A model generated the notes under the pieces. It made no database searches and was not told the origin of the DNA. It was given only the letters and a program-made list of their open reading frames with translations. Position numbers and translations under genes: made by a program. Shown in pieces: positions 45,469-55,234 of a stretch of 64,000 bases of DNA (its first letter is position 1; each line of letters opens with the position of its first letter). The DNA is taken from contig CAYLZD010000012.1 in NCBI GenBank assembly GCA_964388275.1, positions 33,820 through 97,819 on the forward strand, in the 5' to 3' direction. Origin of the DNA: JARYLZ01 sp964388275 (GTDB lineage Bacteria; Bacteroidota; Ignavibacteria; SZUA-365).

Positions 45469-48400
45469 CTAGATACGATCCAGGAACTGCGTTTCGGAAA
45501 CGACACCGAGTTTCAGAATCTTCTCGACGCCGAGATCCGGCATGTCGATATGGATGATATAGACGCCGCTTGCGACCGGCAGGCCGTTTTCGTTGTGGAG
45601 ATCCCAGTTGATGATCTGGCTCGCGTCGTTCTTTTCGAACGATTTGACGAGCGTGCCGGAAAGGGTGTAGACTCTGAACTTGGCCCGCTGCGGGAGATGA
45701 TTGAAGGTTACAAAGCGCTGATACTTGTTCAACTCCTGAGCGTTGGCGCCGTAGTACGGGTTCGGGAACACGTTGATCGCGGCCACGTCCTGAGCGGCCG
45801 TCTCATTGGTGAAGCTCGGCGGCGTGGTCGTGAAGCGATACAGGTCGGCGCTTGTGAAAGGCACTTTCGGCGTTATGCGGTACTTGTCGCCTTCGCGCCA
45901 CGGAGGGTTGGTCGGGTATGCCTGATTGTGTATCAACCAGGATGCGTACATGATGGGATACAGGGGCGCATCGTTGAGGAAAGTCCTCGTGGTGTACTCC
46001 GCTTTCGGCGTCTCCTCGTAGGTCTCGTCGAGTATGAAAAGGTATTCGCGAGCGTCAGCCGAGATGGGATCCCAGGTATTGTTGGCGGTTGCGGAACCCT
46101 GCTGTTCGATGAAGACAAACGCCAGCTGACGCTCATTGGCGGGATTCGATATGTCCCATACGGTGAACGGACAGTCGAAGTAACCCTGGTAACCGTAGTT
46201 CGGCGAAGCTCCGCGGCGGTAATTGTACCCCTTGGAGGTGTTTGTCTTGCTGAAGCGGATTTCGACGGTCTTGTTTATCTCATGCCAGAGCAGGGATGAA
46301 CCCCAGCCCCACACCTCGGCGGTTTCCCATTCCACGTATTCTTCGTAAACGGGTGGACCGCCGATCCATTCTACGCTCTGCAGAGGATGTTCATAATCCG
46401 GCAGTCCGGCGCCCTTCGGGGCAATGATGAAACCGTCGATCGAGTAAAAGCCGTACTCCAGGCCCTTGAAGTCCTTGGCCTTGTTCACGAGCAGCGCGGG
46501 CGCGCTACCGGCCCTGATGCGGGTCAGGTTCCATGCATGCTGCGGGAACGGGAGCGAGTCGACGCCGTCGTACACGAGTCCGATTCCGACGGAATCGAAA
46601 GTGACTTCGTAAGTATCGCCGGTGAGGAGCATGGGATCGATAACCTTGACTTCCACGACTCCGGTCGAGAAACCGCTGACATGCTGCGGCTCGATGTCCG
46701 TGTCGTAGGCGATGCCGTAGCGCCAGCCTGGATTGTTGGTCTGCGGCCGGACTTCTATCACAACCGGATTCGATTCCAAGGTCCGCGGAGGCGGAGCATC
46801 CTCGTTGGGGATGTACGAGTAAGCCGTCACTGCGTAGTAATACGGCTGGTTGTTTACGAGAGGCCTGTCGATAAGATAGTCGCGGTCGATTTTGATGCTG
46901 CGCACAAGGCCGGCATCCACGCCGAACTGTACCGGCAGTGTGACCACGGCGCCGGAACGGTCGTCGATGACCTCATCGAAAATGGTGGCTATGTTGTCCA
47001 CTTTGTCGAAAGTAGCGATGCGCTTGGCTTCCGCCAGGGTCGAGCTCTTGCTGGGGAACTGATATACGTTGTACCCCTGGAACTTGTAACCCCTGTCCTC
47101 GAAATTCTCCGTCACCGCTGAGGACTGCGGATTGCCCCAGTGCAGCACGATTTCCTTCGGCTGACGGGACGCCTGCACGACCGGCGCCGGCGGCGATTTC
47201 GGAAGATCGAAATTCTCGTCGAACGCCTTCTGGGCGAAACGATCGTAATATTTCAGCACTTGAAGACTCGACAGACGGTCTGAACCGCGGCCGACTATCG
47301 TTGCCACGACGATTTCCTGCGTGTCGCTCTGAGCAAGCGTGAACGGGCCGGTGGTCATCAATATGCGGCGGTCTCCCGGAGGATGCACGAGTCCGTCGGT
47401 CCAGCCGGTCTTTGTGATCGGATCTCCCGAGAGGCAAACCTTCGACTGCAAGCCGGTGGTCGGATCGATGAACGGATTGCCGGCATAGAGGCGGCTGTTC
47501 ATGTAGTTGTACATCTGTGTCGCGCCCTGGGGCTGGCCCAGAACCGGATCACGGTAGATGTTGTCGCCGTTGATATAGAAGGCGAAGGACGAAACGCCGA
47601 GATTCTTGAATCCCTGTCGCAATCCGAAATTGTAATGCGCGACATCGCTGGGATCGGCCGGGACGATCGGTCCCTGGAAGAAGTCATAGCCCGTGGATGG
47701 CGGGACGCCGTAGATGCCGTCCTTGGCGAAACCGTTGTAGGTATAACCGAGCACGAGGTTGGTGTCGATGCCGACGAGATCGTCGTTCGCATCGCCCAGG
47801 TCGGGATCCGACCATTTTGCGAGGAACGCGTTCTCGAGATCGTTCACGCCCTTGTTGATGATTGTGTACTTGGTGAATATCATGTTGCCGAGCGGCCCGG
47901 TCTGCTCGTATCCCCACAGAAGCGTGTGGACCTCGATGCCTATCGGGGCGGTGCCGTAGAGGTTGCTTGTGCGCGAAGGATTCAGATCGTTGGAGACAAA
48001 CCAGATCACCTCGTCGCCGATGAACCACGGCGTGTCGGACGCGGAGTTCTCGCCCTCGACGAGCCAGTCGTCGAAGTCGGGTTCGTATGCGCCGTTCTTG
48101 TTCTTGTCCACCCACGGAGCGCCGTCCGCTATCGGCCACTTCTCGAAGTCGTTGCGCAACCTGGCCTGCTCCTCCGCGGTGAGCCGCGGGAAGGTCTCTT
48201 CGGAAACCTTGCGGACCTTGTAAATCGTGTAGCGCGGATCGGATGGATCGGCGGCCGATCCATCGGCCTTGATCGGTCCCGCCTGCAGTCCGTAGCGATA
48301 GGTGGCGCCTCCGACGCGCACTTCGCCCTGCACTGTGCCGCCCCAGATCAGACCGTCGGTGAATATCGCATACTTCGCGCCGCCCCTGGGCCATTCGAGA

Positions 48401-48615
48401 CCCGAGGCGTCCGTCTTCGGATTGTGCGCCGTGGCGCCGTTGTTCGAAATATACATCAGGATGCTGTTGATCGAGATGAAATCGAACACGTCGTCCGCGG
48501 TGGTTTTTGCCATCCCCTTCTGCTTCTTGTCGCCGCCCGGATACTCGCCCGCCGACAGCGGCAGGACGAAGCCAAGCAGCGTTAGAAGCAGAATTATATT
48601 GCGGAGTCGTTTCAT
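45469..48615 (-). CDS. large secreted protein with T9SS-type C-terminal domain
   Basis: A 1048-residue exported protein started at MKRLRNIILLLTLLGF (ATG 48613-48615, GGAGAG upstream); the frame continues 40 codons earlier inside the preceding gene's end. Signal peptide to about residue 24. The N-terminal part has repeated aromatic beta strands (FTDGLIWGGTVQGEVRVGG, TTGPFTLAQSDTQEIVVATI) and fibronectin-like segments. The last 95 residues (VFPNPYYGAN… to VYIIHIDMPD) match the T9SS type A sorting domain. No enzyme motif seen. Sits between a TonB-dependent receptor and a PorV-like barrel gene. Confidence 0.85.
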   Translation of the reverse strand: MKRLRNIILLLTLLGFVLPLSAGEYPGGDKKQKGMAKTTADDVFDFISINSILMYISNNGATAHNPKTDASGLEWPRGGAKYAIFTDGLIWGGTVQGEVRVGGATYRYGLQAGPIKADGSAADPSDPRYTIYKVRKVSEETFPRLTAEEQARLRNDFEKWPIADGAPWVDKNKNGAYEPDFDDWLVEGENSASDTPWFIGDEVIWFVSNDLNPSRTSNLYGTAPIGIEVHTLLWGYEQTGPLGNMIFTKYTIINKGVNDLENAFLAKWSDPDLGDANDDLVGIDTNLVLGYTYNGFAKDGIYGVPPSTGYDFFQGPIVPADPSDVAHYNFGLRQGFKNLGVSSFAFYINGDNIYRDPVLGQPQGATQMYNYMNSRLYAGNPFIDPTTGLQSKVCLSGDPITKTGWTDGLVHPPGDRRILMTTGPFTLAQSDTQEIVVATIVGRGSDRLSSLQVLKYYDRFAQKAFDENFDLPKSPPAPVVQASRQPKEIVLHWGNPQSSAVTENFEDRGYKFQGYNVYQFPSKSSTLAEAKRIATFDKVDNIATIFDEVIDDRSGAVVTLPVQFGVDAGLVRSIKIDRDYLIDRPLVNNQPYYYAVTAYSYIPNEDAPPPRTLESNPVVIEVRPQTNNPGWRYGIAYDTDIEPQHVSGFSTGVVEVKVIDPMLLTGDTYEVTFDSVGIGLVYDGVDSLPFPQHAWNLTRIRAGSAPALLVNKAKDFKGLEYGFYSIDGFIIAPKGAGLPDYEHPLQSVEWIGGPPVYEEYVEWETAEVWGWGSSLLWHEINKTVEIRFSKTNTSKGYNYRRGASPNYGYQGYFDCPFTVWDISNPANERQLAFVFIEQQGSATANNTWDPISADAREYLFILDETYEETPKAEYTTRTFLNDAPLYPIMYASWLIHNQAYPTNPPWREGDKYRITPKVPFTSADLYRFTTTPPSFTNETAAQDVAAINVFPNPYYGANAQELNKYQRFVTFNHLPQRAKFRVYTLSGTLVKSFEKNDASQIINWDLHNENGLPVASGVYIIHIDMPDLGVEKILKLGVVSETQFLDRI

Positions 48616-48676
48616 GCCTGCTCTCCTTATTGTTTTATTGCTTGTCATGCTCTTTGCTTGCCTTTCCTGCGCGTTA

Positions 48677-51600
48677 TCAGAAGTCAATGCGCAGACCGAG
48701 GTACATCTGACGCGGACCAGTGTAGGTGCCTGCATTCATGATGTTCATCTGGTAATAGTAATCCTCATACAACTGCCTGAAAATCTCGCCATAGGAACCG
48801 TAGGTCTTCAGGAAAGCCTGGCCTTCCTCGGTGGCAAGGTAGCCGTTGTCGTTCGGAGTGCCGGTCGTGGTGAAAATTCCCACGCCCTGACGCAGGTTGA
48901 GAACGTTGAGCACGCGGAGATATACGTTGAAATTGAGTCCGGCCAGTGTGAACGAGCGATCCAGACGGCCGTTGAGCGAGAACGACCACGGCTGGCTGGA
49001 GCTGTTGATCGGCTCGACCGGCTGGCGGCGGTTGCCGAAGCTGAACTCATCGATTCGCGTGTACGGGAAACCGCTGTTGAACGCGAAGATCAGGTTCACT
49101 CCCGTCTGCTCGAGGATTTTGATGCCGCCGATCGAGGGTCCGTCGTCCCTTCCGAAGCGATAGTCGACGTTCACGGAACCGCGGTGCGTCTGGTCGAAAT
49201 CGAGCGGCTGCGTGTATTTCGGCAGATACGGAGTCTCGGTGGGAGACTGCCAGATGGCATAGAACGACTCCGACGGAGACGAGCCGGTGCCCCGGGCGTC
49301 TGAATATGTGTAATCCAGGGAGGCCTGAAGGCGGTCGACCCGGCGGAGGTCAAGCTTGAGCGAAATTCCGGAGGTGGTGGCGAAATCGCCGTTCACCCAG
49401 GCATAATAAGCCAGATGCTGCGCTCCCGCGGCCGCGGTGATCTGCTGCATCTGAGTCTGATCCTTTATGTCCTTGTAAAACGCTCCGATATCGAAAGCGA
49501 AATTCTCGCCGATCTGCTGGCGGAAACCGAAGTCGTACTGCGTGGTCTTCTCCGGCTTCAGGCCGTAACCCACCGGCGAGGAAATGGCGTAGCCGCCTCG
49601 GATATTGCTGGCGCTGATCGCATTTCCGAGATAGATGTCGCGCAGCCGGGACTGCTGTACGAAAGTTCCATACTGCGCATAAAAGACGGTCTGATCCGTA
49701 ACCGGGAAGGAGAAGCCGAGGCGCGGGCTGATGGTCTGCGAAGCTTCCACGTCTTTCATGAAATTCTCGTCGATATTCCCTTCCGGTGTGAAACGGACGT
49801 TGGTGGGATCCTGGAACTCTTTCGAGGCCGTGTTGATATAGTCGTAGCGCAGACCAAGGTTGATGACAAGGTCCTCGAGCTCGATTTTATCGAGGGCGTA
49901 GAACGCCGCGAACACCGGTTTTTTCGGTCCGTCGAAGCCGGTGTCGAGTTCCCTGCCCCACTGGTCGTAACCGTAGAAGCTCGCCCGCTGATTCACGGCT
50001 ATCTGCTGGGCCGTGGCGTCCGGATTGCGGCGCACGAAAGTCCAGAGACTGTTCGCGTCGATGCCGTAGCTGCGGATGGTGTACATCGTGGCCTCGCCGC
50101 CGACTTTGATCTCATGCGTGCGTCCGATCTGATGCACGAGGTTGATCTTTCCGCCGATGCTGTTGTAGCGCGTCTTTGCGTAAGTCGAGAGGGGATATCC
50201 GTACGGCACGTAATTGCCGCCGAAAAGTTCGATCGGCAAAGGCGTGAGATCGTTGGCGCGATACTGATAACCGAACTGCGCGTTGGCGATCGAGTCGCCG
50301 TAAGCGAAGATGTTATGCTTGTGATCGGGATCGTAGCCGACGCCGAAATTGCCGAAGTAGTTCAGGTAGATTTCGTAGAACGTGCTGTTGCTGAGCAGAT
50401 GCGTCAGCTTCAGATTGGTGGTGTAGTTCTCGCTCTCGGTGATCGGCACGCGGCGTTCGTCGAGTATCGTGGATGGACCCGCCCCGCCTTTGCTCGTGCC
50501 GTAGGTGTAGGATCCGCCGACGCGCACATTGATCGGCGTGAAGTCGAAGGTCAGGTTTCCGTTCAGCGAATAGCTCTGGCTCGCCGCATTGACGATGTAA
50601 CCGGCCGGATAGGATACGTCCACCTTCTGCGCGGCCGAACCAAGAGTGGGATCGAATATTCCGATTTTTGCCTGCTCCTCGGGAGAAAGCAGATTGTGAG
50701 CGGGCGTTTCACGCAGCGCGTCGCTGTATTTCTTAGTGAGGTCAATCTCCCGGCGGCTCGCGCCTCCCGTACGGGTGAAGGCGTTCTCGGCCGCTATGAA
50801 GAATTTCACCGGTCCGTACAGCGGGCCGCCCGCGGTCAGAGTGTAAACGCTGCTTCCGGTGCTGTAGGAACCGAGGGCGCTCTCACGGCCGGGAATGCGC
50901 GATGCGGTGGGAACGGCCGGATCGTAAAGGGTCGGCTGTGTGGAACGATCGTAGCCCGTCCAGTAGAACATGTCGGTGTACGCCTCGAGGCCGAATCTGA
51001 GCTTGGAGCTGCCGGTGCGCGTCGTGGTGGCAACCAGGCCGCCGTTGGCGCCGCCGAACTCGGCCGAGTAGCCGCCGGCCTGGAAGCTGACCTCGGCGAT
51101 CGAGTTCTGAATGACGGACAGGGAACGTCCGCCGGTGAGCGGGTTGTTGACGAGCACGCCGTCAACGATATAGCCGGTTTCGTCGCCGCGGCTTCCGCGC
51201 ACGAACATCGTGCTTCCGCTGGCGACCACGCCGGCCTGAAGAGCGACAATGGACTCGACTCCGCGAACCGGCAGGTTCTCGATGTCTTCCTGCGTCACCG
51301 TCTCTTTTGAATTGGTGACGTTCTTGTCGACGAGCGGTTTCTCGGCTATGATCTCCACCTCCCCGACCTTGAAGGCCTCGGAAGGCAGCTGGAAATTCCT
51401 CGTCGTGGTCTCATCGCTTCGAATGAGAATGTCTCGAACAGTGATGGTCTGGTAACCCACGTAGCTCGAGATTACCGTGACCTTCCCGATTGGCACGTTC
51501 AGGATGACGAACTCGCCATTGATATTGGTGGTCGCTCCGCGCGTAGTTCCGTCAACCCTGACGTTCGCGCCTATGAGCGGCTCGCCGGTTTCGCGATCCG

Positions 51601-51691
51601 TCACCTTTCCCGCGATCTTGCCCGTCTGCGCGGTGAGCGCGAGAGGGAGCAAGGCAAAGCAGAGAACGGCATACAGAATCCGTTTGAACAT
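48677..51691 (-). CDS. TonB-dependent receptor with carboxypeptidase-regulatory N-domain
   Basis: A 1004-residue outer-membrane transporter. Signal peptide ends LALTAQ. Residues about 24-110 are a CarbopepD_reg-like domain (KIAGKVTDRETGEPLIGANV). A plug domain follows (about 120-230) with MFVRGSRGDETGYIVDGVLV, then a barrel ending with RQMYLGLRIDF. Imports a large ligand using TonB energy; ligand unknown. Unlike SusC systems, no SusD is next to it; instead a DUF4397 lipoprotein is upstream and a T9SS cargo and PorV-like barrel downstream, in one strand and close spacing. Confidence 0.93.
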   Translation of the reverse strand: MFKRILYAVLCFALLPLALTAQTGKIAGKVTDRETGEPLIGANVRVDGTTRGATTNINGEFVILNVPIGKVTVISSYVGYQTITVRDILIRSDETTTRNFQLPSEAFKVGEVEIIAEKPLVDKNVTNSKETVTQEDIENLPVRGVESIVALQAGVVASGSTMFVRGSRGDETGYIVDGVLVNNPLTGGRSLSVIQNSIAEVSFQAGGYSAEFGGANGGLVATTTRTGSSKLRFGLEAYTDMFYWTGYDRSTQPTLYDPAVPTASRIPGRESALGSYSTGSSVYTLTAGGPLYGPVKFFIAAENAFTRTGGASRREIDLTKKYSDALRETPAHNLLSPEEQAKIGIFDPTLGSAAQKVDVSYPAGYIVNAASQSYSLNGNLTFDFTPINVRVGGSYTYGTSKGGAGPSTILDERRVPITESENYTTNLKLTHLLSNSTFYEIYLNYFGNFGVGYDPDHKHNIFAYGDSIANAQFGYQYRANDLTPLPIELFGGNYVPYGYPLSTYAKTRYNSIGGKINLVHQIGRTHEIKVGGEATMYTIRSYGIDANSLWTFVRRNPDATAQQIAVNQRASFYGYDQWGRELDTGFDGPKKPVFAAFYALDKIELEDLVINLGLRYDYINTASKEFQDPTNVRFTPEGNIDENFMKDVEASQTISPRLGFSFPVTDQTVFYAQYGTFVQQSRLRDIYLGNAISASNIRGGYAISSPVGYGLKPEKTTQYDFGFRQQIGENFAFDIGAFYKDIKDQTQMQQITAAAGAQHLAYYAWVNGDFATTSGISLKLDLRRVDRLQASLDYTYSDARGTGSSPSESFYAIWQSPTETPYLPKYTQPLDFDQTHRGSVNVDYRFGRDDGPSIGGIKILEQTGVNLIFAFNSGFPYTRIDEFSFGNRRQPVEPINSSSQPWSFSLNGRLDRSFTLAGLNFNVYLRVLNVLNLRQGVGIFTTTGTPNDNGYLATEEGQAFLKTYGSYGEIFRQLYEDYYYQMNIMNAGTYTGPRQMYLGLRIDF

Positions 51692-51785
51692 AGTATCCTC
51701 CTGAGAACTTGGTGTCGTGTGGTGACCGTGGGATGCGTTTCAGCGCAAATCCCGCGGGATCGTCAACGATCGCGCGGGCGCGCGG

Positions 51786-52505
51786 TCAATTCGGATCATC
51801 GACCAGCGTGAGCAGTTCCGGCGTCGCAAGATCGCCGACCGCGATGAATGAGTAACGGGTCTTCGCCTGCAGGGAATAATTTACCTGCATCATCTCGTTG
51901 CCGCCCTCGGTCATCAGATAGAAAGTGTAAGTGCCGGTCGGCACCTTCGCATAGGATGTCAGCGAATAAGCGTTTGCCGGGCCCACGAAGGTCGGGCCTG
52001 TCGCCGAATTCTCGGCCAGGCGCACTCGTTCCTCGCTTACATTGACGTTGATCAGCTTGATTGCGGCGCTGTCCCCCAGCGGCGTGAGTTCGTCCGCGTA
52101 GGTGTAGCGTTCCTGGGTGATCAGAAGTCGGATCGATTGCGCGTCGGGCCCGTAAAATACCGCCGTCATTTTGGTGAAGGCGCGCAAACTGACTTTCTGA
52201 CGGAAAACCGCCTGTCCTGTGTCGGACACTCCGGCTGGCACCAGCCTGATGAAGCGGTCTCCCGCCTTTATGTCGGCCACATACTGCGAGCTCGCCTTGT
52301 AGGCGATATTGCTCAATAATACCTGCCCGTCAACCCAGATATCCACCGGCGGAGCGTCTTTCACTCCGTGGACGAAGCGCACCGTGCAGGGCACTTTTTC
52401 CACTACCGGCGGATTGGGTTCATCGATGCAGCCGGTGAGAATTACTCCCGAGACTGCAAGAATGACGCCCAGCAACCCGGCTTTTCGTAACAGCTTTTGT
52501 TGCAT
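51786..52505 (-). CDS. DUF4397 lipoprotein
   Basis: A 239-residue lipoprotein started at MQQKLLRKAGLL (ATG 52503-52505, GGAGGA upstream); a frame extension of 22 codons is not coding-like. Lipobox VILTGC. The DUF4397 domain is clear: VRFVHGVKDAPPVDIWVDGQ, then a VAGTY-like FIRLVPAGVS and MTAVFYGPD. It is a beta-rich domain found in surface lipoproteins, function unknown. First gene of the TonB receptor-cargo-PorV group, 94 bases before the receptor start. Confidence 0.87.
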   Translation of the reverse strand: MQQKLLRKAGLLGVILAVSGVILTGCIDEPNPPVVEKVPCTVRFVHGVKDAPPVDIWVDGQVLLSNIAYKASSQYVADIKAGDRFIRLVPAGVSDTGQAVFRQKVSLRAFTKMTAVFYGPDAQSIRLLITQERYTYADELTPLGDSAAIKLINVNVSEERVRLAENSATGPTFVGPANAYSLTSYAKVPTGTYTFYLMTEGGNEMMQVNYSLQAKTRYSFIAVGDLATPELLTLVDDPN

Positions 52506-52992
52506 ATCGTCCTCCTTTGAATGGATGGAAGGAATGTGATATTGGTGAATAAAGCGCATATCAATCGGCATGACAAACGGGCGCGCGCACCTTTTTCGTC
52601 ACCGGCACGTCGCTGTTTCGGCCATGCTGCTCATGTTGTTCACAAGATGAAGTTGCGTATAGATCGGTAGTTGAAGGGGCACCGGTCAATCAGCTTTAAG
52701 AACATACTATCGGCATCCTTGAAAAGCAACTCGCGGAATCCTGAACCGAATTAACTTGATTTCGAGGGATACCGGACGGTTTCCGGCTTCAGGAGCGACC
52801 GGAATCCCCGATGATTCCTGACACCTCGAGGGCTGAAAAGTAACAGCGGTGATTCGCCGTTTCTTGAGTACTGACAACAATTCATGGGCTTCCGCATTGC
52901 TCGATTTCTCCCCTGCTTCCGTTATCTTTGTTGCTTGCTGTATGTTTTCAGCGTGATTCCGGTTTCCCATTCCACAAATTTAAGGACAATCC
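52506..52992. other. intergenic region between two divergent operons
   Basis: These 487 bases separate the DUF4397 gene (leftward) from glycan cluster B (rightward). Only short open frames are present, the longest about 87 codons on the minus strand (52707-52970) with no protein-like features. A promoter candidate for cluster B is listed separately. No tRNA or riboswitch fold stands out. Confidence 0.6.
52923..52930 (+). promoter_or_regulatory. candidate -7 element for glycan cluster B
   Basis: TATCTTTG matches TAnnTTTG exactly, 62 bases before the methyltransferase start. The best upstream TTG (52897-52899) is 23 bases away, slightly longer than the common spacing, so support is limited. 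Confidence 0.4.
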
Positions 52993-53763
52993 ATGAGCGC
53001 CACAGACACCAACGCCAAGAAACAGGTGCAGGATATGTACGATGGCATCGCCGATGAATATAACACGGAAGAATGGTTGGAGAAGGGGGGGGGTGCCCGT
53101 GTTCCCGAAGCGCGGTCGGCCTTGTATTTCATCGACAGGAAGATCCGCAAGGCGCTCGAGCTCAGCCGGCCGGAACCCGACTGGAAAGCGCACGAAATCG
53201 GGTGCAGCCTCGGGCAAATGACCGCGCTTCTCGCGCGACATTTCAAAAAAATGACGGCATCCGACATTTCCGAGAAATGCGTCCTCCTCGCTGACAAGCG
53301 TCTGAAACTCTACGGAATTACGAACATCGACTTCATCCAGGCCGACGCGGAATCAATGCCCCACGTGCCTGACGACAGTTTCGACGTTATTTATTCCTTC
53401 TCGGCCATCCGTTACTGCCCCAATCCGGATGAAGCATTGAAAGAAATCTACAGAACATTGAAACCGGGCGGCGTCATGGTGGTGGACTTCCCCAACAGCT
53501 ACTCTCCATGGCATCGGATAATCAAGCCGTTGATCGGAATGAGACCGCACATCCACGACAATCTCTTTTCCGCGCGGAAAGTATCGGACATGGCGCGCGC
53601 GGCGGGATTCGAAGACGTGAGGCATGTGCACTTCCTGTTCACTTATCGCGGCGAGCCCGATTTTCTGCTGCCCTTCACCAAGTTCATGGATGTCGTTTTC
53701 GAGCGGATTCCGCTGCTGCGATCGCTGGCCGGCATCGTGATGGTGGCCGGGCGGAAGCCGTGA
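52993..53763 (+). CDS. SAM-dependent methyltransferase with in-frame G9 tract
   Basis: A 256-residue class I methyltransferase. Motif I region is HEIGCSLGQMTALLARHF (about 73-90), followed by MTASDISEKC, and the post-I/IV region VIYSFSAIRYCPNPDEAL and LKPGGVMVVDFPNS. First gene of glycan cluster B. It likely methylates a glycan or lipid intermediate. Nine consecutive G residues at 53085-53093 encode KGGG near residue 32. A one-base slip would truncate the protein early, a pattern of phase-variable genes. The 3' end overlaps the next gene as GTGA. Confidence 0.88.
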   Translation: MSATDTNAKKQVQDMYDGIADEYNTEEWLEKGGGARVPEARSALYFIDRKIRKALELSRPEPDWKAHEIGCSLGQMTALLARHFKKMTASDISEKCVLLADKRLKLYGITNIDFIQADAESMPHVPDDSFDVIYSFSAIRYCPNPDEALKEIYRTLKPGGVMVVDFPNSYSPWHRIIKPLIGMRPHIHDNLFSARKVSDMARAAGFEDVRHVHFLFTYRGEPDFLLPFTKFMDVVFERIPLLRSLAGIVMVAGRKP

Positions 53764-55094
53764 AACCGATCCGGCTCATATGGCCTCCGAAGCCCTACCT
53801 TGCCGGATTCGCGGTCACGGACGACACGGATTCAGCCACAACGGCGCAGGTGCGGGCCGTGTACGACTTTCTCTGCGAACACCGCTTCTTGACAACAAAA
53901 ACGGTGTGGCCCTTCAAACCCGCCGAAGCCACCGGAAAGCCGGGTATGCCGGGTTGGACGCAGTGGGGCGTTACTCTGGAGGATCCCGATTACCGCGCCT
54001 ACTGCGTGAATCTTTCCCGGAAAGGTTTTGAATTATGTCTGCACGGCGCGTCGGCAGGCAACAACCGGCGCGAACGCACTGCCGCGGCCTTCCACGAAGC
54101 GAAAGCTCTTTTCGGCTCTTCTCCGGTCTATATTTGCCACTCGAAGAACACCGAGAACCTGTATTGGGGTCGACGCGTCACGCGGTTGGAGCCGTTCCGG
54201 ATCTTGGCGCGCTTGGCCGAGCGTCATGTCTATTCGGGGGATATCGAAGGAAGCCCTTACTACTGGGGCGACATTTGCAGCGAGGAAGTGGATTTCATTC
54301 GTCTCTTGAGGACGCGGAGAGTCAATACTCTCGCGGCGAATCCATCAATGCCGTATCGGGACGATGCCAAGCCGTCGGTGCGCGGATGGTTCAGCGCAAC
54401 GCGCCGCAGGCTTCCCGACTGCGGCACTGCAACCGAATTGAACAGGCTCAAGCGGGAGTTCGGATGCACAATCCTCTACCAATATCTGCATCGCTATGCG
54501 CATCCGCTGACCATGGATCTCGAACCGGCATTCGTGGATGCCGTGCGACGGATTTCCTCGGACCCGGCCATACTTGTGGCGCCGGTTGGAAAGATTCTAA
54601 GGCGCCTGCGAGCCATGCAGGGCGTATTCCTCGTCCGCGACGGGGATGCGCTGTTCGTTGTGAACAGCAATTCATATCCCGTGCCCGAAGTGCAGGCGGC
54701 CGTCGGACCCGGCTGCAAAGACGTGGTGTGCATCGGATCCTTGGACGCATCATCCACCGTGCCGCTCCCTGACTTCCGCGGCTATCGTCCGTGCGGCGAC
54801 AGAGCGCTCAGGCTCAACGGCGACGGACTCTCATCTTTGCGGCATGACCGCTTCCCGCTTAGCGCGTCCCGCTCTCAAACCACCGAAGCGGTTCAGCGCA
54901 ATCGCTTTGACATCGATCTTCCACGTGATGAACGGACGCCTCATAAGCGGCTTTCCCTACGCGAGGAATACCGGTTGCTGGCCGGCCAGTTGTTGATTGT
55001 GGCCGGTGACCGGCTGCGCCGATTGATTAATAGAGCCAAGAAGGACACGTTGGTCGTCGACGGCATACCTCACTGGAATCACGACGGATGGTAG
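53760..55094 (+). CDS. deacetylase-like protein of glycan cluster B, GTG start
   Basis: A 444-residue cytosolic-looking protein with no signal peptide. I start it at GTG 53760, overlapping the methyltransferase stop as GTGA. The N-terminal part, GFAVTDDTDSATTAQVRAVY then FLTTKTVWPFKP, resembles NodB-like polysaccharide deacetylases (a TDDTD motif in place of TFDDG), and ELCLHGAS could hold a metal-binding histidine. The C-terminal half has no family I recognise. Fold assignment is tentative; a sugar-modifying enzyme is suggested by context. Confidence 0.6.
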   Translation: MKPIRLIWPPKPYLAGFAVTDDTDSATTAQVRAVYDFLCEHRFLTTKTVWPFKPAEATGKPGMPGWTQWGVTLEDPDYRAYCVNLSRKGFELCLHGASAGNNRRERTAAAFHEAKALFGSSPVYICHSKNTENLYWGRRVTRLEPFRILARLAERHVYSGDIEGSPYYWGDICSEEVDFIRLLRTRRVNTLAANPSMPYRDDAKPSVRGWFSATRRRLPDCGTATELNRLKREFGCTILYQYLHRYAHPLTMDLEPAFVDAVRRISSDPAILVAPVGKILRRLRAMQGVFLVRDGDALFVVNSNSYPVPEVQAAVGPGCKDVVCIGSLDASSTVPLPDFRGYRPCGDRALRLNGDGLSSLRHDRFPLSASRSQTTEAVQRNRFDIDLPRDERTPHKRLSLREEYRLLAGQLLIVAGDRLRRLINRAKKDTLVVDGIPHWNHDGW

Positions 55095-55095
55095 T

Positions 55096-55115
55096 CTGAG
55101 AACCCCGTTTCTCAG
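55096..55115 (+). terminator. hairpin after the deacetylase-like gene
   Basis: CTGAGAA and TTCTCAG form a perfect 7-bp stem with a CCCCGT loop, starting 2 bases after the stop codon at 55094. No T-run follows. It may be an attenuator or partial terminator within the cluster. Confidence 0.35.
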
Positions 55116-55234
55116 GCTCTCACGACGCGGCGCACTCCTTCGGGACGCAGGACTGCATTGCTCCTGACGCCGATCTTCCGTATTTTCAATATTCGGCAAT
55201 CCAGCGAATAAAAGCCCGAATCCCCGCAATTCTC

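Noticed and set aside
49415..51310. 631-codon open frame antisense to the TonB-dependent receptor
   Set aside because: Same reason: a codon-bias shadow of a well-supported gene, with no signal peptide, motif or ribosome site.
52707..52970. 87-codon open frame in the intergenic region
   Set aside because: No ribosome site, no motif, unusual composition; more likely chance.
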